Source of the DNA: Pararge aegeria
Lineage: Eukaryota; Arthropoda; Insecta; Lepidoptera; Nymphalidae
Direction: 5' to 3'
Assembly (NCBI RefSeq): GCF_905163445.1
Contig: NC_053205.1
Coordinates: forward strand, 1,426,001 to 1,490,000
Length of the DNA stretch: 64,000 nucleotides
How positions within the stretch are numbered: the first letter of the stretch is position 1; each line of letters starts with the position of its first letter. This document shows positions 19,704-29,507 of this stretch, in pieces. Below the pieces are notes generated by a model. That model saw nothing but the letters and a program-made list of their open reading frames with translations, did no database searches and had not been told where the DNA came from. The translations under genes and the position numbers were made by a program.

Positions 19704-20139
19704 TATGGAGGGTAGAGGTAAGTAGAGTCATCTTATATGGGAGAAAAGTTGAAAAAGTGTCCAGTGTATGCGCTAAATAACAGTTCAAAAATCCTCCACA
19801 ATGGCGCTGGTGGATGCACAGGGTATGGTATGAATGTAGCAATCGTAGATGAATTGAAGTATGCCGAGTTAAAAAATTTAATGTCATTATCGACTAAAGT
19901 AGTTAATTATTGAGAATTTCAACAACTTACGTTGTACAAAATATTGTGGTAAATATAACCTTACTTCCTTGTATCTCCATACTTCCTTGTTTATTTTTCA
20001 AGCCTACTCTAACAATATTTATAGTTGGCGCTTCTTTTAAGAGTTACCCTGATGCAAATGTGGCGCCATCCTAATTTAATACATTTTGACGACACTTTTT
20101 CATATACACAGATGACTCTCCTTACCTCTACCCTCCATA
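19704..20139. mobile_element. hAT-like MITE J, copy 1 (8-bp TSD CCTATACG)
   Basis: Ends TATGGAGGGTAGAGGTAAG and CTTACCTCTACCCTCCATA form a long terminal inverted repeat. The flanks 19696-19703 and 20140-20147 are both CCTATACG, a perfect 8-bp target duplication. It is 436 bp and non-coding. The short ORFs inside recur in the other copies and are not genes. Confidence 0.9.
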
Positions 20140-20147
20140 CCTATACG

Positions 20148-21117
20148 GAACATACCACACACATAGATTATGAATTTCATTAAAGATTTTTTTTTCTTTT
20201 TTAAGGTAAATCTACGTGCTACGCCTCAAATATTCGTTGCAGATAGACAACAAAAATAAATAATTTAGATATGTAGTTTAAGAAATTTAAGAAAAGCAGA
20301 ATAAGCCATAGAAAACATATTTATCATTTTAGTCTTTAATTTTTTTTTTGTTTATATTTTTAGTGTAACATTCTTTTTTGATTGTAAATAAGTCATTTGT
20401 TATTTATAATGCTTTAATTTTATATTACAATAATTAATTATAAGATAACATGCCATAAAAATATAAGTGTAATACTCGAATAGTTTTATATATTTTCTAC
20501 ATACATTCGTATACATATTTTCAACATCACATCCTATGTAAATGTGTATCATTAATTAAAAAAAAAAGTTTTTACATTATAATTGTTGTTTCATTCGTTC
20601 AATAATTTCAATCCGGGGTAAGTGCTCCCCATTTAAAATGGTAATTTGCAATAGACATACTGTGTCACTTAAGTATGTTTTATAATCGCTTTACTTTCTG
20701 TTAGGTATTAAATATTTAATTATTAGTAATCTACTTTGATAATCTTCCCAACGACCTAAACTTGAAACTTGTCTTTTTGCTTATTGCAGGTAAAACAAGT
20801 AGAAATTATTCTTTTCAGGCTTGGTATTTTATCAAAACATAAAATAAGTAGATGACCATCATGAAGGTATAGGTACATATATGCCTTCACAAAGTTCCAT
20901 TGATCGATTTAGTGTATGTATCTTCTTTAGCATAACCAAGGAGCCTATTGGATTTGATCGTCTAGAAGATCTGTAAAAGTAAAGACTATTTGAATTATAT
21001 CAAAACTTAGGTTGATTGTCTGTGGACCAAACAAAGTTTTGAATTGTCTATGGTCATTTGTTTTGCAAACAAACCCCAAAATCAAATTTAGTTTTAAAAC
21101 AGTGTTAAATTAGAGCT
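20148..21117. other. Gene-free AT-rich stretch upstream of ZAD gene 2
   Basis: No gene or mobile element is recognised. This stretch should contain the promoter and any 5' UTR of ZAD gene 2, but no core promoter motif is clear. Confidence 0.4.
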
Positions 21118-21237
21118 ATGTATCCATGGAATTGCTGCAGGACATGTTTAAGCACTCAAAGTCTACATCCCATATTCATAAATACTGGCCAAAGTGATAA
21201 ATATACTAAAGTTATCCTTACAACAACCGGTGTGAAG
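21118..21237 (+). CDS. ZAD gene 2, exon 1 (first half of ZAD)
   Basis: ATG TAT CCA TGG start, 40 codons, donor AAG|GTAAAG. Encodes MYPWNCCRTCLSTQS and the first ZAD zinc pair. The match to gene 1 (CRTCLAT..) supports the frame. Confidence 0.82.
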
Positions 21238-24200
21238 GTAAAGTCGGAAATAAAAATAAATAGTGTCCAATTTTAAAGTACTAGCCTCTTTTATGTGATT
21301 TCATGTGCAATTAGAGAACGTTAGTAGTCGAGGTTTTGGTTACTTGTGTTCAAAAATTATTTCTTTTTATCCTAATACAAAGTACCAATAGAGTACTCAA
21401 TACTATAAAAATCTAGTTAATCGAGTTGGAGATTTGGCATAGCACGCTCTGTCTGTATCAACCTGAGACGTGGGTGTTAAGCCTCACGAGCCTGTAATTA
21501 CACCGGCATCCACTCTTCAAACCAGAACACAGCATTGCAATGCTGCTTAAAGGCAGAAATAAAAATATCTTCTAGGTACTACTAACTATTATATACTAAG
21601 AGAAGCGGTGATAGCCTAAAGATTACAGCTTTAGCCTCCCTTCCGGATTAACCAAGTTCGATTCCTGTCACGCACCTCTAACTTTGCGGAGTTATGTGCG
21701 TTTTTAATTTAATAATTGATAATATCACTTGCTTTAATGGTAAAGCAGAACATTGTAAGTAACTGCTTGGTGAGAGTTCTCCATAATGTTCTCAAAGGTG
21801 TGTGAAGTCTGCATTGGCCAGCAAAAGTATTATCGTCAAATATATGCCTCTAAGTATTCAGGTACAATGTTGCATAGAAACCGATTAAAGATATGGATGT
21901 CTACAAAAGTCCCTAACATGTTAGCAAGCTGCCATCTAAGACTAGTTGGATTGCAGTCAAGGGCTAAGTTTTAACTTAAAGGAAGGGTAATAAAAACAAA
22001 TCATAAAATTTACAGGTGGAAATCAACGATACAATGCCGCAGGAAATATGCATTAGCTGCATCAGTTTTATCAATGAATCTATACGATTCAGACGGAGAT
22101 GTGAAGAAGTACAGAACACGTTGCTCGACAATAAATGCAATGGTATAAAACTAGAAGGCACTCAACTTAAATTAGAAGAACAGCACCCCTCGATCGATAT
22201 AACAGATGATGATGATTTCAAGGACTTTGATGATAACATCACATTAGATACATTGCAGTATCATGAAGTACCTGTCGAGAATCATAACAATGCTGATAGT
22301 AAAATCTTCATTGACTCCGCTGAGAATCATTGTGATAGTAGCAATAAAGGCATCGTTAATTCTGACGATGACCAGGTTAACGTTAGTAGCAACAAAAATA
22401 TCCTAAACGTTATTGAAGATAATCTCAACGGTAAATTTGAGAATAAAGTAGGCCTAGTGGACAAATCAATGTTGTTTAATAAAAAAAGAAAGACGAGAGT
22501 CAAAACTGTGAGAGACAAAGAGAAAAACGATAAAACAGTTGATGTTAAAGTGAAAGAGGTAATAGAGTGTGAATTCTGCCATAAGATTTTGACCTCAAAA
22601 TTGTCATTAAGAAATCACTATAAAATACACACTGGTTTCGATATAGTTTGCGAGGTATAAACATTTAATGTTTTAATAGCATGCTTTGCTTTAATTCAAA
22701 TTCAAAATTCAAAATTCATTTTTTTAAGTAGGCCTAGGTTGTAAGCACTTTAAAAACGTCAAGTCAGTCTGTTTGTAGTGACTCTACCACCAGTTCGGAA
22801 GGTAGATTCCACTGAGAAGAGCCGGCAAACGACTCAGCAGATTGCTCTTTCCAACATCATTTTATAGTTTAACAATCTTTAGTTTAGCAAATACATGATC
22901 TATTATTTATATTTGACATCTGAATCCAAGGCTGTCCATCGCCATCTAGCCCCAAAGTAAGCTTAGCTTATGTTATAGTTACTAAGATGACTTATGAATA
23001 ATATACAGATAAACACCCAGACGCTGGAAAACATTCATGTTCATCACCCAAACATTTTCCAGTTGTGGGAATTGAACCCCACAGCCTTGGACTCTAAAAG
23101 CAGGGTCGCTGCCCACTGTGTCAATCCGCCGTCTAAATTACAGCACACGGCTTAACATCTCATCATCTTAAATTGATGAACAAACACACTAGATAGAATT
23201 ATATAACATTTCTTAATGACAAGGTTGCTTGGAAGCATCCGGCTCCGCTTTCATCTCTCACAAGATAGAAAAATGAATTTTGAAATGTAAAATGTAAATT
23301 GTTAATGTTGGAAAAGAGCAACTGCTGAGTTTCTTGCCGGCTCCGTCTCGGTAAAATCTGCCTTCCGAACCGGTGGTAGAGTCACTACACACAGATAGAC
23401 TTGACGTTTCAAAAGTGCTTATATTAGGCCTACTTGAAATAAGTGAATTTTGATTTTTTTTTCTAATTTTTAAAAAAAGGCTTGCTTCCTATTCTACAGT
23501 GGTTCTTCTTCTTCTTCTTCTTCTTCTGCTTGCGGCTCAGGTTCGTCTGATCCCTGGTGTCACGTCGACCGGCTACGATCTATTGTGACGCCGCTGTCTA
23601 GATCTCCCAGCAAGCGTTGGTCACCTTCAGGAAAAGCAGCACTTTCCTTGCTGGAAGAAATTTAGCATCCTCTGGTTGCATTATGTGCTTCCCCAAAAGA
23701 GTGCTGCTTTTATGCATCAGCGCGGGGCAGGAAAAGATCAAATGCAGCGGCGTCTCCGCAGCCTCCTTACAGAGTCTACATAGATCTGTGTCCTGCAGCT
23801 TTAGGTTGAACATGTGTCTGTTAAGCCCACAGTGCCCCGTAAGCGCTCGCACTAGTATGCATAGGTTTTTTCTGTTGAGTGCTAATGCCTCAGAGGCGGC
23901 CCTTTTGTTGAATGGTCTACAGTGGTTACATGATAAGTTTCTGTTACACGTTTCAGCATTGTGGCAAGAAGTTTATTACCCGTCGACTCCTGCTGATGCA
24001 CTGCAGAGCCAAGCATGGGTACGAAAAGACTGACAAGTGTTCCTTCTGCGACTACCGTGCTTCAAATGCTGAGCAAGTTAAGGTAAGCTGCATGAAAGTA
24101 CAATCCCTTGAAATGAAATGAAAGAGTTATTGATATTAAGATGGAGAAGATGCTCTTCAGTATACCCGGCTAAAAAGAAGTGACATACCGAGCCTACATA

Positions 24201-26143
24201 AAAGATTTACCACTTGACAACAAGAGAGTCGTGTGAAAAGAATTTTCACACAAGTGTGACTCTTGAGGAAAACATAAACTGAGAAATCAAACAAAGAAGT
24301 GGCTTATTGTTGGAAAACAGATTGCCATGAAGCAGAAATCATCAAAAAAAAAAAAAAAAAAAATTGATATTAAGAGTGGCAGTGGATAGGATCACAGCTT
24401 CACTTTCGGGGGCCGGGTTTGAATTCAAAATTCAAAATTCATTTGTTTCAAGTAGGCCTGATATAAGCACTTTTGAAACGTCAAGTCTGTCTGTGTGTAG
24501 TGACTACCACTGGTTCGGAAAGCAGATTCTACCGAGACGAAGCCGGCAAGAAACTCAGTAGTTGCTCTTTCCCAACATCAACATTTACAATCATTTTTCT
24601 ATCTTGCGGGAGATGAGAGCGAGGCTGGCTGCTTCCAATCTACCTTGTCATTGAGGAATTCATCAAATGTATAGTAACCTCGCTGTACTAGATGCGTTTT
24701 CACACATTTTTTAAATGGAAGGCAAGAATTTTCTTAGGAATCATGTTGTAAAAGCATATACTCAACCTCACAAAGGAGTTCTGCACCTTTCGCAGACGAT
24801 ATGCAGATATCACTAATTTATGTCCATTTCAAGTTGACTGGTTATATCCACTTTTTGTTTATAAAGACTAATATGTTGTCTTACAAATACTATATTGTTA
24901 TAAATATATTGTGAGGCTTGAAATTTTCTTTAAATTTTTCACGGAGGGATTCACGTAATTTAAGTTTATATATCGACTGTACAGCTCTTTTCTGCAATAT
25001 GATTATAGTTTCAATATCAGCAGCTTTGCCCCATAAAAAGATCCCGTAAGACATCACACTATGAAAGTACGCAAAGTAAACAAGTCTTGCTGTTTCTAGT
25101 CAGTAATCTGACTGATTGAAATCTGATTTTGAAACTTACAGATACACGAACGCCTCCACACGGGTGAAAAGCCGTTTATATGCAAGACATGCAGCGCCGG
25201 TTTCCATCGCAAGAGCAGCTACTTGCAACACGTTGCAATACACCTCCCCGAGAAAACTGTGCAGGTATTCTTGATTTATTATAAACTGTGATAGCCCAGT
25301 AGGTAGGAGCTCGGCTGCACTCTCGGGGGACCGAGTTCGAATCCCAGCACGCATTTCTAACTTTTCAAGTTATATGCGTTAATGGTGGCCGATTGGTTCA
25401 GTGGGCAGCGACCCTTTCTGAGCCCAAGGCCGTGGGTTCGATTCCCACGACTGAAAAATGTTTGTGTGATGAACATGAATGATATTTCAGTGTCTGGGTG
25501 TTTATATGTATCTTATTAATATTTATTTATATTATTCATAAAAATATCTATCAGTCATCTTAGTACCCATAACACGAGCTACGCTTACTTCGGGGCTATA
25601 TGGCGATGTGTGTATTGTCGTGTATTTATTATTATTTATTTAATTAATTGAATTATCATTCGCTTCGACGGTAGAGGAAAACATCGTGAGGAAATCTGCA
25701 TGCTTGAGAGTTCTACATAATGTTCTCATAGGTGTGTGGAGTCCACCAATCCGCACTGGACCAGCGTGGTGGACTACGGCCTTAACCCCTTCTCATTGTG
25801 GGAGGAGACCCGTGCCATGTAGAGGGCCGATATATCAGCAATCTTATAACCAGATAACATCAACTACCCATAGTTGATGTTATCTGGTTATAAGATTGCT
25901 GCGTGTTTATCTGTATATTATAAGATCTTTATATGCCTTTTCCAGTGTGACCAATGTCCAGCGAGATTCAAGTCTGTGACTCTGATGCGAATACACAAGA
26001 ATCGCCATCGACCATCGCAATATACGTTCAAGTGTGGTGTCTGTAATAACAGCTTCGCGAGGAGACGCAACGTCGCACGGCACCTGCAGAGGGTGCACGG
26101 GTTACCGCCCGACCATCACATACACAGGAGCAAAATACATTGA
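21118..26143 (+). CDS. ZAD-C2H2 zinc-finger protein 2 (five exons, 401 aa)
   Basis: Tandem paralogue of ZAD gene 1 and a predicted nuclear DNA-binding regulator. Exons: 21118-21237, 22016-22654, 23957-24082, 25142-25264, 25946-26143; all junctions phase 0, GT-AG. The ZAD uses C7, C10, C52 and C55. A long acidic linker (for example DITDDDDFKDFDDN) precedes a lysine/arginine-rich patch. Six fingers start at C225, C252, C281, C309, C337 and C366; a TGEKP linker stands before finger 4. Intron positions match gene 1 except that linker and finger 1 share one exon here. The ZAD starts only six residues from the first ATG, which follows an in-frame TAA. Introns carry SINE, LINE and hairpin insertions. 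Target and role are unknown. Confidence 0.87.
21601..21960 (+). mobile_element. tRNA-derived SINE, family B, diverged
   Basis: The head has GCGGTGATAGCC and a B-box-like AAGTTCGATTCC. The body shows CACGCACCTCTAACTTTGC, ATATCACTTGCTTTAATGG and CATAATGTTCTCAAAGGTGTG. It lies in intron 1 of ZAD gene 2. The sequence after 21810 departs from the family consensus. Confidence 0.55.
22016..22654 (+). CDS. ZAD gene 2, exon 2 (second ZAD half, acidic linker, finger 1)
   Basis: Acceptor TTTACAG|GTG, donor GAG|GTATAA, 213 codons, phase 0. It contains CISC, the acidic linker, the basic patch and finger 1 (C225, C228, H241, H245), joining what are exons 2 and 3 in gene 1. Confidence 0.9.
22693..22905 (-). 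mobile_element. 5'-truncated LINE 3' end, family 1
   Basis: Repeated ATTCAAAATTC at the left, then AAGTAGGCCTA, ACGTCAAGTC and GAAGAGCCGGCAA. It lies in intron 2 of ZAD gene 2. Confidence 0.65.
22937..23133 (-). mobile_element. tRNA-derived SINE, family A (reverse, tail lost)
   Basis: Reverse copy from CATCGCCATCTAGCCCCAAAG to the complement of the head (GCCCACTGTGTCAATCCGCC). The (AAAT)n tail is missing. Confidence 0.8.
23180..23460 (+). mobile_element. 5'-truncated LINE 3' end, family 1 (sense on +)
   Basis: Opposite orientation to the other family 1 copies. It runs from AATGACAAGGTTGCTTGGAAG to GAAATAAGTGAATTTTG and shares GAGTTTCTTGCCGGCTCC and AGTGCTTATATTAGGCCTAC. Confidence 0.65.
23535..23910 (-). 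mobile_element. C-terminal remnant of an RNase H-bearing LINE ORF2
   Basis: The minus strand, 23852-23598, reads MRALTGHCGLNRHMFNL, then CRLCKEAAETPLHLIFSCP, the usual cysteine-rich tail found after RNase H in I/R1/Jockey-type ORF2 proteins. The frame is open for 84 codons but isolated. It lies directly upstream of exon 3 of ZAD gene 2. Confidence 0.7.
23957..24082 (+). CDS. ZAD gene 2, exon 3 (fingers 2-3)
   Basis: Acceptor CGTTTCAG|CAT, donor AAG|GTAAGC, phase 0, 42 codons. It completes finger 2 (H268, H273) and gives the cysteines of finger 3 (C281, C284). Confidence 0.88.
24421..25085 (-). mobile_element. 5'-truncated LINE 3' end, family 1 (longest copy)
   Basis: Starts with repeated GAATTCAAAATTC and follows the family to about 25085. 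It runs on where the copy at 8740 is interrupted (TACTATATTGTTATAAAT). It lies in intron 3 of ZAD gene 2. Confidence 0.7.
25142..25264 (+). CDS. ZAD gene 2, exon 4 (fingers 3-4)
   Basis: Acceptor ACTTACAG|ATA, donor CAG|GTATTC, phase 0, 41 codons. It encodes IHERLHTGEKPFIC and finger 4 (C309, C312, H325, H329). Confidence 0.88.
25285..25830 (+). mobile_element. tRNA-derived SINE family B split by a family A SINE
   Basis: The family B head (TGTGATAGCCCAGTAGGTAGG, B-box GAGTTCGAATCCC) runs to about 25383. The body resumes at about 25649 (CGACGGTAGAGGAAAACATCG) and ends near CATTGTGGGAGGAGACCCG. The family A copy sits between, so B is older. Confidence 0.75.
25384..25648 (+). mobile_element. 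tRNA-derived SINE, family A (nested in family B)
   Basis: Full-length with the head GGTGGCCGATTGGTTCAGTGG, B-box GGTTCGATTCCC and a (TTTA)n tail. It lies in intron 4 of ZAD gene 2. Confidence 0.85.
25836..25901. repeat. Perfect 31-bp inverted repeat with 4-nt loop
   Basis: Arms 25836-25866 and 25871-25901 are exact reverse complements (starting CAGCAATCTTATAACCAG) around CCCA. The hairpin ends 44 bp before the last exon of ZAD gene 2, so it would fold close to the branch point and acceptor. Confidence 0.9.
25946..26143 (+). CDS. ZAD gene 2, exon 5 (fingers 5-6, terminal)
   Basis: Acceptor TTTTCCAG|TGT, 65 codons, TGA at 26141-26143. It encodes CDQC..H..H and CGVC..H..H (NVARHLQRVH). The stop codon lies inside the first unit of the 43-bp tandem repeat that follows. 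Confidence 0.9.
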   Translation, partial: CDQCPARFKSVTLMRIHKNRHRPSQYTFKCGVCNNSFARRRNVARHLQRVHGLPPDHHIHRSKIH

Positions 26144-26525
26144 AGCAGCAGCATTGATCGATGTGGCTAACGAATTAATACATTAAAGCATCAGCATTGA
26201 TCGATGTGGCTAACGAATTAATACATTGAAGCAGCAGCATTGATCGATGTGGCAAACGAATTAATACATTAAAGCAGCCGCATTGATCGATGTGGCTAAC
26301 GAACTAATACATTGAAGCAGCAGCATTGATCGATGTGGCAAACGAATTAATACATTAAAGCAGCCGCATTGATCGATGTGGCTAACGAACTAATACATTG
26401 AAGCAGCAGCATTGATCCATGTGGCTAGCGAATTAATACAACGAAGCAGCAGGATTATTCAATCTGTGTAACAAATTAATACATTGAAGCAATGACGATT
26501 ATTAAAATGGCTAACTAATTAATAC
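26138..26525 (+). repeat. 43-bp tandem repeat overlapping the stop codon of ZAD gene 2
   Basis: About nine units with exact 43-bp spacing start at 26138, 26181, 26224, 26267, 26310, 26353, 26396, 26439 and 26482. The early units are nearly identical (GCATTGATCGATGTGGC core) and the last two are diverged. Units 3-6 alternate between two variants (CAGCAG..CAAACG and CAGCCG..CTAACG), giving an 86-bp higher-order period. The array is in the likely 3' UTR. Confidence 0.9.
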
Positions 26526-26710
26526 AATGTATTGAATGACAGTTTATAATAGCTTAGGTGTTGATACATTGCAGCAATGCCTGTTTATAATAGCTATAGA
26601 TTTAACACATTGAAACAATGGCTAAAGTATATATACATCAAACCAATGATCCAACATTAATTAATGCAATGAAGCAACAAACAAACACAACATCCTGTTT
26701 TTAAAAGTAA

Positions 26711-26822
26711 ATGTGTGTCTGTAACGTCAGCTTCGCGAGATGCCACAACGTCGCACGGCACCTGCAGAGGGTGCACAGGTTATTGCCCGACCGCCCCATA
26801 CGCAGGAGCAAAATATATTGAC
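26711..26822 (+). pseudogene. Partial copy of the finger 6 region of ZAD gene 2
   Basis: Matches 26029-26143 closely. The frame is still open to TGA and keeps NVARHLQRVH, but the first cysteine pair is C-x-C instead of C-x2-C and no splice acceptor or finger 5 precedes it. It is a non-functional tandem fragment, probably within the 3' UTR of gene 2. Confidence 0.8.
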
Positions 26823-27057
26823 ATAGATACACCGATCAATATGACTAACGAATTAATATATTGAAACAAAGACAATTATTAAAATGTCTAATGAATTAAT
26901 ACATTGAAGCAATGGCAGATTATAATAGCTTAAGTGTTGATACATTGCAGCAATTACAGTTGTTACAATGGTTAAAGGTTTATATACATCAAACCAATGA
27001 TCCAACACTAATTAATGCAATGCTGCAAACAATCACAACATCCTGTTTATAAAAGTA

Positions 27058-27125
27058 AAAGTGTGTGTCTGTGACATCAGCTTCCCTAGACGCAATTTTC
27101 GCAAGACATCTGCAGAAGTCGCCTT
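27058..27125 (+). pseudogene. Second, more decayed finger 6 fragment
   Basis: The words GTGTGTGTCTGTGACATCAGC, TTC..TAGACGCAA and CATCTGCAGA align with the finger 6 region of ZAD gene 2. The match is shorter and more diverged than at 26711. Confidence 0.6.
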
Positions 27126-27255
27126 ATCAGTGATAAATATGACAAGGCAGTACCCAAAATGCCTACAGAATTAATTTATTTAAGCTATGATACTGTTGAA
27201 AATACTTGTAAACTAATACATTGAAGCAAATTCTATGGATACAAAACTTTAATGC

Positions 27256-27285
27256 AATAAAAAACCATTATCTATCGAAAATAAA
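27256..27285 (+). terminator. Possible poly(A) signals of ZAD gene 2
   Basis: AATAAA occurs at 27256-27261 and 27280-27285, the first pair on this strand after the decayed exon copies. Using them would give a 3' UTR of about 1.1 kb holding all the tandem repeats. This is inference only. Confidence 0.35.
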
Positions 27286-27522
27286 ATTTATTTCATTTTA
27301 ATATTATATACCTATACACATGAAATGTGTTTTTATTTAATGTTAAATTTTTACGTAATAAAGTGAAATATTGTTGTTTATTTAGTACGAATATTAATTT
27401 AAACACTTTTATTTAGTACCAACTTCATAATAAATATTATACTATTTTTTATAACAGTTAACAAGGTGGCTGTGTAATATTCTCTATAGAATAAAGAACC
27501 AACTTTATCAGCATAATTAATA

Positions 27523-27787
27523 ATGATGGTCTCCTTCCACAATGAGAAGGGGTTAAGACCGTAGTCCACCACGCTGGCCCAGTGCGGATTGGTGGACTCC
27601 AAACACCTATGAGGACATTATGGCTTGCAGGTTTCCTCACGATGTTTACCTTCACCGTTGAAGTAAGGGATATTTTAATTATTTAAAACGCACATAACTC
27701 GGAAAAGTTAGAGGTGCGTGCTGGGATTCGAACTCGGCCCCCCGAAAGTGAAGTCGAGCTCCTACCCAATGCGCTATCACCGCTTCA
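27523..27787 (-). mobile_element. tRNA-derived SINE, family B (reverse, near complete)
   Basis: Reverse copy from the body (CCACAATGAGAAGGGGTTAAG, CACGATGTTTACCTTCACCG) to the head (GGGATTCGAACTCGG as B-box complement, GCGCTATCACCGC). It is the best reference for family B. Confidence 0.8.
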
Positions 27788-27879
27788 AGCAATGATTAAT
27801 AAATCAAAAAATATAATTATTAAATATAATACATAGTTGCATTTCATAAGGAGTCGGTTTCTTGTTTAAAACAATACTA

Positions 27880-28070
27880 GCGGAGCCGCGCGACTTCGCG
27901 AATGAGCCGGCTTAATCTCTCAAAAGGGATATTTTTTGCAGTTTTTTCCCGAGATTCCAATATAAATGAATCCTAGCTAGATCGATTTATCGCCCCCGAA
28001 ACCCCTGTATACGAAATTTCATGAAAATCCTTGGAGCCGAGATTCCAATTATATATATATATATATACAA
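27880..28070. mobile_element. Helitron-like or related short dispersed repeat
   Basis: Begins AATACTAGCGGAGCCGCGCGACTTCGC, a common start of lepidopteran non-autonomous repeats, and ends in an (AT)n run. The family is uncertain. Confidence 0.4.
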
Positions 28071-28293
28071 GAATTGCTCGTTTAAAGATATAAGATAAAT
28101 TTATTATGTATTACTATTAATAGTAATGACTTTCTTTACTGTATTATTAAAAATAATAGTTAATCACTACTATTTTTTTATTAATTTCTAATTTTTTTTT
28201 CACACCACTATATTGGTATTACGAGTGCTTAATAAAAACTAAAATTATAGTTAATTATAACATATTGTTGTTAAGTTCATCGTGAGAAAGCTT

Positions 28294-28616
28294 GGGGGCG
28301 TCCATAAATTACGTGAGGCGTTTTTTTAATTTTTTGACCCTCCCTCCCCCCTCTGGTGAGATGTCATGAGATTTTATTCACCTGTCCCCCATCCCCCAAT
28401 CTCACATGAGATTTTTCAAAATGTATGCTTCTTACGTAAACGCGTTGTTATTGTACAAAGACCAATGGACCAAAATAGTATAATTCTTTTTTGTTTCAAT
28501 CAGAAAAAAAATTGCGTGATATTTGCCGATACCCTCTTCTCGTGACGTAAGATTAGATGAGATTTGACTCACCCCCTCCACCCCTTAAACATCTCACGTA
28601 TTTTATGAACGCTCCC
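28294..28616. mobile_element. MITE K, GGGGGCGTCCATAAATTACGTGA ends
   Basis: The left end GGGGGCGTCCATAAATTACG and the right end CACGTATTTTATGAACGCTCCC are inverted. C-rich tracts lie inside both arms. It is about 323 bp and non-coding, like palindromic MITEs known from many insects. Confidence 0.7.
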
Positions 28617-28849
28617 TTTCTCGTTTTACAATATTATCTATGTAACTACACATAAAAATCTGACTAGTTAATATTATTACGTCATTAGCTAAATTCTATC
28701 GTCAAAACTGGAAGTGAATTGAAAAAAATATTTTTAAAATTTACACCCGATTTTTTTTTTACAAAAATACATAAATCAAAATTATTAGTAGAACTGAATA
28801 TAAACCTATTAACGGTCCACTACAGGGCACGTACTATGAGAAAGTTTTA

Positions 28850-29005
28850 ACACGCTGGCCAGTGCGGATTGGTGGACTTTTATAAACTCATGTGAGTTTC
28901 AGCATGCGAAGAATACTAATTTTAGTAGTTTGGGTACCAAAAAAAAATATGTACGCAGGTTTCCTCGTGATGTTTTCCTTCGCTGAAGCAATGATATTTT
29001 AATGG
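28850..29005 (-). mobile_element. tRNA-derived SINE, family B (reverse, fragment)
   Basis: Contains CGCTGGCCAGTGCGGATTGG and CAGGTTTCCTCGTGATG. The head is missing. It lies just downstream of the Myb/SANT gene on its strand. Confidence 0.55.
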
Positions 29006-29103
29006 CTCAAATCACGATTATTAATTTAGCTCGTGCAAAAATTCTGGCAGCACAAGAACGTAATGAAAACCAAAAATATAGTCGGTAACTAAGTAGGGTA
29101 AGT

Positions 29104-29507
29104 TCATGGCGACCCAGTTTCCTGTTTAACAATATTAACGTGAACAATAGTATCTTTACTATCAACATTTGTACTATCAAAACGATCGTTACTACTATCG
29201 GAATGATCAGTATCAGAACTATTAATATTGTTAACTTTAGTGTCATTATTAACTACATTCCCACAATTATTAGTAATAATAAGTTTCTCACTATTAATTT
29301 TGCTACTGAGTTTATTTATTCTGTTGATAATGTCGCTTCTATTACTGTTAATGTTACCATTAGTTTTACAATAATCAATGCAGTGACATTTATTATTTAA
29401 TTGCGTTTTTAATATTTGTATTTCTAATTCAGTTCTTTCGGCTTTCTTTTCGTAATATCTCGCCATAGCGAGATTTCTTTCCTTGACCCCAGAACTTCCT
29501 TTTTTGC
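29104..29507 (-). CDS. Myb/SANT gene, exon 4 (terminal)
   Basis: Acceptor TATTTCCAG|GC, then 133 codons and TGA at 29106-29104. Encodes KKGSSGVKERNLAMARYYEKK, a coiled-coil-like region, and a low-complexity N/S/D tail ending VKQETGSP. The N-terminal part of the longer ORF here comes from the adjacent SINE and is not part of the protein. Confidence 0.8.

Larger units (their letters stand above)
26526..27130 (+). repeat. About 350-bp 3'-region duplications with finger-exon remnants
   Basis: The words CATCAAACCAATGATCCAAC (26636 and 26986) and ACAACATCCTGTTT mark two copies of a block about 350 bp long. Each is followed by a remnant of the last exon of ZAD gene 2 (26711-26822 and about 27058-27125) and then diverged 43-bp-type units. 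Confidence 0.75.

Noticed and set aside
26138..26525. CRISPR-like regular repeat
   Set aside because: The 43-bp units are contiguous with no unique spacers, and the genome is eukaryotic: this is a tandem repeat.
29140..29400. 86-codon plus-strand ORF
   Set aside because: It is antisense to the Asn/Ser/Asp-rich last exon of the Myb/SANT gene.
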